Positions 1 through 4,753 of a stretch of 6,591 bases of DNA are shown here, piece by piece. The notes below the pieces were generated by a model. It was not told the DNA's origin. It did no database searches and was given only the letters and a program-made list of their open reading frames with translations. The stretch spans positions 1-6,591 of the forward strand of contig CABUQL010000074.1 in NCBI GenBank assembly GCA_902493665.1, read 5' to 3'. Each line of letters begins with the position of its first letter. Position 1 is the stretch's first letter. The DNA is from an uncultured Eubacteriales bacterium. GTDB taxonomy: Bacteria > Bacillota > Clostridia > UMGS1810. The translations under genes and the position numbers were made by a program.

Positions 1-152
1 TGTCTGGGCGCTCCTGTATAACCCGTTGATATTATTTCGTCATTTTTAACGATAATACTTCCGTAGTTTCTGCGAAGGCATGTCCCTCTTTTTGAAACTG
101 CCTGTGCAATGTCGAGATAATAATTTATTTTATCGCGTCTTGAAGAAGTCAT
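1..152 (-). CDS. Deoxycytidylate (dCMP) deaminase, 5' part only
   Basis: This is the first 50 codons of a gene that leaves the window on the left. Family members are usually about 140-160 residues, so roughly a third is present. Family knowledge: this zinc enzyme deaminates dCMP to dUMP in the cytoplasm, feeding thymidylate synthesis. Seen: an amphipathic first helix (residues 9-20), then TCLRR (24-28), a beta strand GSIIVKNDEIIS (31-42) and GYTGAPR (44-50), the hallmark N-terminal block of the dCMP deaminase/ComEB family. The HAE and PCxxC zinc-binding motifs would lie beyond the edge, so an active enzyme cannot be confirmed. The ATG at 152 places TCLRR about as far from the start as in known members and has GGAG six bases upstream (159-162). 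It lies 90 bases downstream of recN on the same strand and may be cotranscribed with it. A broader cytidine/dCMP deaminase-like protein is the main alternative. Confidence 0.85.
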   Translation of the reverse strand, partial: MTSSRRDKINYYLDIAQAVSKRGTCLRRNYGSIIVKNDEIISTGYTGAPR

Positions 153-165
153 AAAAATCTCCGTT
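150..165 (-). promoter_or_regulatory. Ribosome binding site and start of the dCMP deaminase, shared with nadK
   Basis: On the minus strand this reads AACGGAGATTTTTATG, with the Shine-Dalgarno GGAG six bases before the ATG. The same 16 bases occur exactly at the nadK start (3281-3296). In this copy the AACGG arm can also pair with CCGTT just upstream (plus-strand 178-182), a 5-bp stem with a 12-base G-rich loop that would cover two bases of the GGAG. The ribosome binding site is well supported; a regulatory role for the weak stem is only a possibility. Confidence 0.6.
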
Positions 166-200
166 CCGCCGCCCTGCAACGGCACAATCGGTAATGAAAT

Positions 201-234
201 ATCTCTTATAAGCAGGGGAAAAATGATAAGAGAT
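201..234. terminator. Inverted repeat after recN, terminator-like
   Basis: ATCTCTTAT (201-209) and ATAAGAGAT (226-234) form a perfect 9-bp inverted repeat around a 16-base loop, between the recN stop and the deaminase start. Only two of the nine pairs are G-C, so the stem is weak. On the plus strand it is followed by TTTTTGTTTTTAT, a good U-tract. On the minus strand, the direction of recN transcription, it is followed by ATTTCATT, a poor one. It could therefore stop antisense transcripts entering recN, act weakly in both directions, or be a protein-binding dyad. It is the only hairpin-like signal found downstream of recN. Confidence 0.35.
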
Positions 235-242
235 TTTTGTTT

Positions 243-1931
243 TTATACATCAGATTTTTTTATTTCGTCCGCCGTTTTAATAAGCTCTTTTGCGTTTTCT
301 ATTGTTACATCGCTGATTTTTTCGCCCGACAAAAGCCTTGCCGTTTCTTTTATGTGTCCGTTTTCGTCAAGCTTTGTTATAGATGTTTTTGCTCTGCCGC
401 CTTCGGTTGATTTGCTTATAAAATAATGGTTGTCGGCGAAAGACGCAATCTGCGGAAGGTGCGTTATGCATATTACCTGCGCTTTTTTGCTGAGTTTGTA
501 TAGCTTTTGGGCAATTCTTTGCGCCGTAAGTCCGCTGACTCCCGAATCGGCTTCGTCAAAGATAAGAGTTCTGTCGTCCGACGAAAGAACGGTTTTAATT
601 GCAAGCATTATTCTTGAAAGCTCACCGCCCGATGCCGATTTTGCAAGGGGAGTAAGCTTTTCGCCCGCATTTGGCGAAATCATAAATTCAACACTGTCTT
701 TGCCGTTTTTTGTGTAATCCGTTTCGTTTATGGAAATTTCAAATTCGGTCTTTTTCATATTCAGCTCCGAAAGCTCTTTTAAAACCGCCTTTGAAAGTTT
801 TTTCGCGTATTCTTTTCTTAAAAGAGTAAGCTTTGCCGATAATTCCATCTTTTGAATTTCAAGCTTGTCTGCTTTTCCGGAGAGTTCGTTTATGTAATCC
901 TCGCTTTTTTCTATCTGCGAAAGCTCTTCTTTTATTTTTGCAAGATAATCGAGAATGTCTTTTATTGTATCGCCGTATTTTCTTTTAAGCGAGAAAATTT
1001 TATCAAGACGTTCTTCAACGTTTGAAAGCTCATACGGGTCAAATTTCATTGAATCGAAATTGTGTCTTAACTCGTGCGCCGAATCTGAAATGACGTATGC
1101 CGCATCTGTAAGCGCACTGCATATTTCATCTGTTTTTTTGTCGAACTCTTTTATTTGTTCAAGCTTTTTAACCGCACTCCAGATAAGGTCGTATGCCGAA
1201 TCGGTTTCGCCGTTTCCGTCATATAAAAGCGAAAAAGCCTCGCTTGAATTTTCGGCGATTTTTTGAGCGTTTGCAAGCAAAAGACGCTTATCGTTAAGCT
1301 CTTCTTCCTCGTTTTCTTTAAGGTCGGCAACCTCAATTTCTTCAATCTGATATGTAAGCATATCGAGTTTTCTCGATTTTTCCTGTTCGCTTATTTTAAG
1401 CTCATTTATTTTTTTAAAAATGCTTTGGTATTCATCATAAGTTTCACGGTATTTTAAAAGAACGGGGTATATTTTTTCTTTTCCGTAAGCGTCAAGATAA
1501 GAAATGTGGGTTTTTGCGTTTAAAAGTCCTGTTCCGTCATGCTGACCGTAAATGTCGGCAAAAAGATGCCCGATTTGTTTTAAGCACGAAAGCGTTACCG
1601 GCTGACCGTTTATGCGCACGCTGTTTTTTCCGTCCGATGTAAGCTCTCTTAAAACAATAATTTCATCATCTTCTATTTTAATTCCTGCTTCTTTTTCTAT
1701 TTCATCGCATATTTTTTTGTCGGCGTCAAAAACGCCCTGTACTCTTGCAAGGTTTTCGTTGTTTCTTATAATTTGTTTTGACGCTCTCTCGCCGCGCAAA
1801 AGATTCAGGGAATTTATAATTATTGATTTTCCGGCTCCCGTTTCGCCGGTCATAACCTGAAATCCCATGCCGAAATCAATTGTGCACTTTTCAATGACGG
1901 CAATGTTTTCAATTGACAAAAACTTAAGCAT
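243..1931 (-). CDS. recN: DNA repair protein RecN
   Basis: RecN is an SMC-like ATPase that acts early in double-strand-break repair by recombination, gathering DNA ends on the nucleoid. The 562-residue product is full length for the family. Seen in order: N-terminal ABC half with Walker A GETGAGKS (29-36) and the RecN-type GQHD loop (129-132); a long charged central region (about 150-400) rich in K, E and L, consistent with coiled-coil arms; then the C-terminal ABC half with signature SASGGELSR (432-440), Walker B TLIFDE (455-460), ADSGVSG (461-467) and switch histidine motif THLPQIA (490-496). The tail RLLSGEKISDVTIENAKEL (532-550) is also typical. The start has AAAGGAGG seven bases upstream, an excellent ribosome binding site. 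The gene begins 46 bases after argR with no terminator between, so it is probably in the nadK-argR operon. No GAAC-N4-GTTC LexA box was seen upstream. Confidence 0.97.
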   Translation of the reverse strand: MLKFLSIENIAVIEKCTIDFGMGFQVMTGETGAGKSIIINSLNLLRGERASKQIIRNNENLARVQGVFDADKKICDEIEKEAGIKIEDDEIIVLRELTSDGKNSVRINGQPVTLSCLKQIGHLFADIYGQHDGTGLLNAKTHISYLDAYGKEKIYPVLLKYRETYDEYQSIFKKINELKISEQEKSRKLDMLTYQIEEIEVADLKENEEEELNDKRLLLANAQKIAENSSEAFSLLYDGNGETDSAYDLIWSAVKKLEQIKEFDKKTDEICSALTDAAYVISDSAHELRHNFDSMKFDPYELSNVEERLDKIFSLKRKYGDTIKDILDYLAKIKEELSQIEKSEDYINELSGKADKLEIQKMELSAKLTLLRKEYAKKLSKAVLKELSELNMKKTEFEISINETDYTKNGKDSVEFMISPNAGEKLTPLAKSASGGELSRIMLAIKTVLSSDDRTLIFDEADSGVSGLTAQRIAQKLYKLSKKAQVICITHLPQIASFADNHYFISKSTEGGRAKTSITKLDENGHIKETARLLSGEKISDVTIENAKELIKTADEIKKSDV

Positions 1932-1938
1932 TTGTTTT

Positions 1939-1946
1939 CCTCCTTT
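1939..1946 (-). promoter_or_regulatory. Strong ribosome binding site of recN
   Basis: On the minus strand this reads AAAGGAGG, a near-complete match to the anti-Shine-Dalgarno, seven bases before the recN ATG. It fixes the recN start and is the strongest translation signal in the leftward unit. Since recN is separated from argR by 46 bases, it is likely translated independently rather than by coupling. Confidence 0.85.
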
Positions 1947-1977
1947 TAAAGTAAAGAAGATTTTTTGCGGTTATTTA

Positions 1978-2433
1978 TCAGTGCGAAATATAGCTTTTTA
2001 AAATGTCGCATAATGCATGCGCACTTCTTTCGCTTCGTGCAACAATCATAAGCGTGTCGTCGCCCGCAATTGTTCCCACAACGTCGTTTAAGTGGAGCGA
2101 ATCTATTGCCGCCGCTGCGGCGTTTGCAGTTCCCGAAAGCGATTTTACAACAACGATATTCATTGCAAAATCAACTGTGTGTATGCACTGCGAAAGCATT
2201 GTGCTCAGCTTGTTTGAAACAGATATTTCTTCAGCTTTGGGAACAGTGTATTTATACGTGCCGTCGGTGAGCATAACTTTTGTAATGCGCATTTTTTTGA
2301 AATCTCTCGACATTGTTGCCTGCGTTACGTTTGCGCCTTGTTCGTTTAAAAGTCTTACAAGCTCTTCCTGTGTGGATACCGTGTTTTCGTCTATTATTTT
2401 GTAAATTAATTTCTGTCGTTCGGCTTTATTCAT
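1978..2433 (-). CDS. argR: Arginine repressor ArgR (AhrC)
   Basis: ArgR is a hexameric, arginine-responsive DNA-binding protein that represses arginine biosynthesis and often activates arginine catabolism. The 151-residue product has the standard length. Seen: an N-terminal winged-helix domain (about 1-65) with TQEELVRLL (21-29) and the recognition-helix block VTQATMSRDFKKM (36-48), including the DNA-contacting Ser42-Arg43; a linker (about 66-80); and a C-terminal oligomerisation/arginine-binding domain with GTANAAAAAID (101-111) and GTIAGDDTLMI (120-130), where the paired aspartates 125-126 match the arginine-binding DD. The start overlaps the end of nadK by 8 bases and its AAAGGGG site, eight bases upstream of the ATG, lies inside nadK, which suggests translational coupling. 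ARG-box-like sites in the promoter region of the unit suggest autoregulation. No arginine pathway genes are in the window, so the targets cannot be read here. Confidence 0.96.
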   Translation of the reverse strand: MNKAERQKLIYKIIDENTVSTQEELVRLLNEQGANVTQATMSRDFKKMRITKVMLTDGTYKYTVPKAEEISVSNKLSTMLSQCIHTVDFAMNIVVVKSLSGTANAAAAAIDSLHLNDVVGTIAGDDTLMIVARSERSAHALCDILKSYISH

Positions 2434-3283
2434 TTACCCGTCCCCTTTCGCTCATTTTCTTTTTAAGAACTGTATAAAAACTGTTGTTTTTGATTTTTAT
2501 AAATGTAACTTTATATCTTGATTCGGAAATTTTTACAATGTCGCCGTAATTTATGTCAAAACCTTCCTGACCGTCTATGGTTAGGATTGAGCCTCTTTTT
2601 GCCTTGCCTTTAACGAGTATTTTAAGCTGCTTTTTTGAAGGCATTACAATAGAACGGCTTGAAAGTGTGTGCGGACAAATGGGAGTAACCATCATTGCGG
2701 CAAGACCGGGGTCTACGATAGGGCCTCCGGCAGATAACGAATATGCGGTAGAACCTGTGGGCGTTGAGGCGATAACACCGTCTGCCCAGTAACTGTCAAC
2801 TTTTATATTATCTATAAAAATGTCAAGTTCTATCATTCTTTTGTATCTTGCGCACGAAATAACTATGTCGTTTAAAGCATTGCATTTTCCTATAATTTCT
2901 CCGTCACGCTCAACGCTTGCAAAAAGCATACTTCTTTTTTCAAGCGTGTACTGTCCTTTTAAAAAGCTTTGTATGCTCATTTCAAGATTGCTTTTGTCTA
3001 TCTCGGCCAAAAAACCTAAATTTCCCATATTTATTCCGAGTATGGGAATACTTTTTTTGCACACTGCTCTTGCGACGTTTAAAATCGTTCCGTCGCCTCC
3101 CAGAACTATTACCGCCTGCGCAAATCTGCAAAAATCTTCTTTTGATACGGTTTCGATTCCTTTTATGCCTATATCCTGTTCGCAGATTACCCTGTGAGTG
3201 CCTTTTATCATTTCATAAACCTTTTTTGCGCCGAGATGGTCAACGTCTTTTCTTGAATTTGAAAAAATTCCGATTGTTTTCAT
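2426..3283 (-). CDS. nadK: NAD kinase (ATP/polyphosphate-dependent NAD+ kinase)
   Basis: This cytoplasmic enzyme phosphorylates NAD+ to NADP+, the only route to NADP in most bacteria. The 285 residues match the family length. Seen: a Rossmann-like N-terminal domain beginning MKTIGIFSN; the GGDGT nucleotide motif (62-66) within VLGGDGTILNVAR; GINMGNLGFL (83-92); ALNDIVI (136-142, the NAD-contacting N-D/E pair); the long conserved block with DGVIASTPTGSTAYS (168-182) and SAGGPIV (184-190); and DGQ (237-239) in the C-terminal beta domain. All expected active-site positions are present. The ATG is preceded by GGAG with a six-base spacer, and a promoter is predicted about 37-65 bases upstream of the ATG. 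nadK is the first gene of the leftward unit; its end carries the argR ribosome binding site and overlaps argR. A tlyA-like rRNA methylase, often found upstream of nadK in Clostridia, is absent, and hisS-aspS diverges instead. Confidence 0.97.
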   Translation of the reverse strand: MKTIGIFSNSRKDVDHLGAKKVYEMIKGTHRVICEQDIGIKGIETVSKEDFCRFAQAVIVLGGDGTILNVARAVCKKSIPILGINMGNLGFLAEIDKSNLEMSIQSFLKGQYTLEKRSMLFASVERDGEIIGKCNALNDIVISCARYKRMIELDIFIDNIKVDSYWADGVIASTPTGSTAYSLSAGGPIVDPGLAAMMVTPICPHTLSSRSIVMPSKKQLKILVKGKAKRGSILTIDGQEGFDINYGDIVKISESRYKVTFIKIKNNSFYTVLKKKMSERGRVNE

Positions 3284-3296
3284 AAAAATCTCCGTT
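3281..3296 (-). promoter_or_regulatory. Ribosome binding site and start of nadK, shared 16-base motif
   Basis: On the minus strand this reads AACGGAGATTTTTATG, with GGAG six bases before the ATG. It is identical to the deaminase initiation region at 150-165. Unlike that copy, no G-rich upstream arm is present, so no hairpin covers it. It supports the nadK start codon. Confidence 0.75.
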
Positions 3297-3319
3297 TTTA
3301 AATTATGTTTATTATATTA

Positions 3320-3348
3320 ATTATACACATTTTTGAAAAAATATGCAA
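3320..3348 (-). promoter_or_regulatory. Predicted promoter of the nadK-argR-recN unit
   Basis: On the minus strand there is a perfect -10 hexamer TATAAT (plus 3320-3325), a 17-base spacer and a weak -35 TTGCAT (plus 3343-3348), which keeps only the TTG of the consensus. Transcription would begin near 3313, giving a leader of about 30 bases. The weak -35 lies inside one of the ARG-box-like sites, so a bound repressor would block RNA polymerase. This is prediction from sequence only. Confidence 0.55.
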
Positions 3349-3360
3349 TAGATATTAATA
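3343..3360. promoter_or_regulatory. Candidate ARG-box-like site 2, over the nadK -35
   Basis: The core AATAGATATTAAT (3347-3359) matches, in inverted orientation, 12 of 13 bases of the core of the site at 3397-3409. Against the published ARG-box pattern (two TGAAT/ATTCA-like halves separated by four A/T-rich bases) it is a degenerate match with about four mismatches. It overlaps the predicted nadK -35, a position suited to repression of the argR-containing unit. ArgR is encoded in that unit and commonly controls its own gene in other bacteria; binding here is inferred. Confidence 0.35.
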
Positions 3361-3395
3361 AAAATGCAAAAAATATTGATAATAAATTTTATAAA

Positions 3396-3413
3396 AATGA
3401 ATATCTATTTAAG
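3396..3413. promoter_or_regulatory. Candidate ARG-box-like site 1, next to the hisS -35
   Basis: AATGAATATCTATTTAAG has a perfect left half TGAAT, a four-base centre, and right half ATTTA against the consensus ATTCA (one mismatch). It ends one base before the hisS -35 hexamer. Its centre is 53 bases from that of site 2, about five turns of the helix, an arrangement suited to one ArgR hexamer bridging both sites. A/T-rich intergenic DNA produces such matches by chance, so confidence is moderate at best. Confidence 0.4.
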
Positions 3414-3414
3414 A

Positions 3415-3444
3415 TTGACAAAATGTGCATATTTGACGTATAAT
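3415..3444 (+). promoter_or_regulatory. Consensus sigma-A promoter of hisS-aspS
   Basis: Both hexamers are exact: -35 TTGACA (3415-3420) and -10 TATAAT (3439-3444), with an 18-base spacer, one base longer than optimal. The predicted start is near 3451, leaving a leader of about 27 bases to the hisS ATG. That is too short for a T-box or any other structured riboswitch. Strong constitutive transcription is expected unless a protein binding at 3396-3413 interferes. Confidence 0.8.
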
Positions 3445-3463
3445 ATAAATTGGTATCAAATAT

Positions 3464-3474
3464 AAGGAAGTGAT
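3464..3474 (+). promoter_or_regulatory. Extended ribosome binding site of hisS
   Basis: AAGGAAGTGAT differs by one base from the extended complement of the 16S rRNA 3' end (AAGGAGGTGAT). The AGGAAG core ends seven bases before the ATG at 3478. It fixes the hisS start and predicts efficient translation. Confidence 0.8.
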
Positions 3475-3477
3475 ATA

Positions 3478-4737
3478 ATGCTGACACAAGCGCCTAAGGG
3501 AACAAACGACGTATTGCCCGATAAAACGTATCTTTGGCAATACATTGAAGATGAAGTGCGCAAAATTTGCAGCGAATTTAATTTTAAAGAAATACGCACG
3601 CCGGTGTTTGAACACACGGAGCTTTTTGAAAGAGGCGTCGGCGATACAACCGATGTTGTCGAAAAAGAAATGTATACATTTAACGATAAAGGCCAAAGAA
3701 GCATAACGCTGCGTCCGGAGGGAACGGCAAGCACGGCAAGAAGTTATATTGAAAACGGACTTTTCAATACTCCCCAGCCGTCAAAGCTTTTTTACATTAT
3801 AAGATGTTACCGCTATGAGAAAAATCAGGCGGGACGCTACCGTGAGTTTAATCAGTTCGGAGCCGAGGTTTTGGGAAGCGGCGAGCCGAGTGTTGACGCA
3901 GAGCTTATGAGCCTTGCAATGCTTCTTTACAAAAGACTCGGTCTTAAAAACTTAAAGCTTAACATAAACAGTATAGGCTGTCCCAAATGCAGAAAGGAAT
4001 ACAACGAAAACCTTAAAGCGTATCTTTTACCGAATTACGACAAGCTTTGCGATACCTGCAAAACACGTTTTAACAAAAATCCGATGCGAATTATGGATTG
4101 CAAATCAAGTGTGTGCAAGGAAATCGTAAAAGGTGCACCTGTTCTTTTAGATTGCATTTGCGATGAGTGCAGAGAGCATTTTGAAGAAGTTAAAAAACTT
4201 CTTGAAGCAATGAAAATTCCGTATTCAATCGACCCGTACATTGTAAGGGGTCTTGACTATTATACAAAAACGGTATTTGAAATTATTGCCGACAACAAAA
4301 ACTCAAACAACACAATATGCGGCGGCGGAAGATATGACGGACTTGTAGAGGAGCTCGGATACAAAAGCACGCCCGCAAGCGGCTTTGCGCTCGGTCTTGA
4401 AAGACTTATCCTCACAATGGAGGAACAGGGAATAACAGTGCCCGACAATGATAAGCCCGATATTTACATTGCTTCAATCGGCAAGGAAGCGCTTATGTTT
4501 TCACAGGGTCTTGTTTATGAGCTCAGGGGCGACGATGTAAAAGCCGAATGCGACCATGCGGCACGAAGCGTTAAAGCTCAGATGAAATATGCCGACAAAA
4601 TAGGCGCAAAATACACAATGGTTATAGGCGACAGTGAAATCAAGTCGGGAAAAATTGCGGTTAAAAACATGGAAAACGGCGAAACAAGCGAGATCAGTCT
4701 TACGAAAGATGCTATAAAAAGCGTTATTTTAAAATAA
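3478..4737 (+). CDS. hisS: Histidyl-tRNA synthetase
   Basis: This class II synthetase charges tRNA-His with histidine using ATP. The 419 residues match the bacterial enzyme. Seen: N-terminus APKGTNDVLP (5-14); motif 1 ending TPVFEHTELFERGVG (41-55); substrate block TLRPEGTASTAR (77-88); motif 2 around IIRCYRYEKNQAGRYREF (107-124); the histidine-specific motifs RGLDYYTKTVFE (257-268) and CGGGRYDGL (281-289); motif 3 SGFALGLERL (301-310); and a C-terminal anticodon-binding domain from about 325 to the end. The insertion domain (about 165-235) holds nine cysteines, several in CxxC pairs (168/171, 191/194, 228/231), a candidate metal site that the E. coli enzyme lacks. An extended ribosome binding site and a consensus promoter precede it. 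aspS follows after 16 bases, so the two are very likely one operon. Confidence 0.97.
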   Translation: MLTQAPKGTNDVLPDKTYLWQYIEDEVRKICSEFNFKEIRTPVFEHTELFERGVGDTTDVVEKEMYTFNDKGQRSITLRPEGTASTARSYIENGLFNTPQPSKLFYIIRCYRYEKNQAGRYREFNQFGAEVLGSGEPSVDAELMSLAMLLYKRLGLKNLKLNINSIGCPKCRKEYNENLKAYLLPNYDKLCDTCKTRFNKNPMRIMDCKSSVCKEIVKGAPVLLDCICDECREHFEEVKKLLEAMKIPYSIDPYIVRGLDYYTKTVFEIIADNKNSNNTICGGGRYDGLVEELGYKSTPASGFALGLERLILTMEEQGITVPDNDKPDIYIASIGKEALMFSQGLVYELRGDDVKAECDHAARSVKAQMKYADKIGAKYTMVIGDSEIKSGKIAVKNMENGETSEISLTKDAIKSVILK

Positions 4738-4738
4738 C
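4723..4738. repeat. Perfect 16-base palindrome across the hisS stop codon
   Basis: GTTATTTTAAAATAAC reads the same on both strands and includes the last hisS codons and the TAA stop. As RNA it could form at most a 6-bp A/U-rich hairpin with a TTAA loop and no following U-tract, so it is unlikely to terminate transcription ahead of aspS. It may be a chance result of the Ile-Leu-Lys-stop codons in A+T-rich DNA, or a weak processing or protein-binding site. Confidence 0.5.
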
Positions 4739-4753
4739 TCAAAGGAGAAAAAA

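Noticed and set aside
223..426. Plus-strand open frame with an AGGGG just upstream of its ATG
   Set aside because: It lies antisense to the end of recN, its product resembles no family I know, and its hydrophobic Ser/Phe-rich content is typical of the complement of a lysine/glutamate-rich gene.
430..1860. Several plus-strand open frames opposite recN
   Set aside because: They are shadows of an intact recN, with no ribosome binding sites or recognisable motifs and the same Ser/Phe/Leu-rich composition.
1932..1977. LexA/SOS operator before recN
   Set aside because: No GAAC-N4-GTTC or similar dyad occurs in the 46-base gap or in the end of argR.
2003..3285. Plus-strand open frames opposite argR and nadK, up to 133 codons
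   Set aside because: Both minus-strand genes are complete with every diagnostic motif; the antisense frames overlap one another and show no protein family features.
3284..3477. T-box or other riboswitch in the divergent region
   Set aside because: Both predicted leaders are about 30 bases or shorter, no T-box sequence or extended stem is visible, and no terminator hairpin precedes either gene.
3409..3734. Minus-strand open frames opposite the start of hisS
   Set aside because: They overlap each other and run antisense to the conserved N-terminal motifs of hisS, across its promoter or ribosome binding site.
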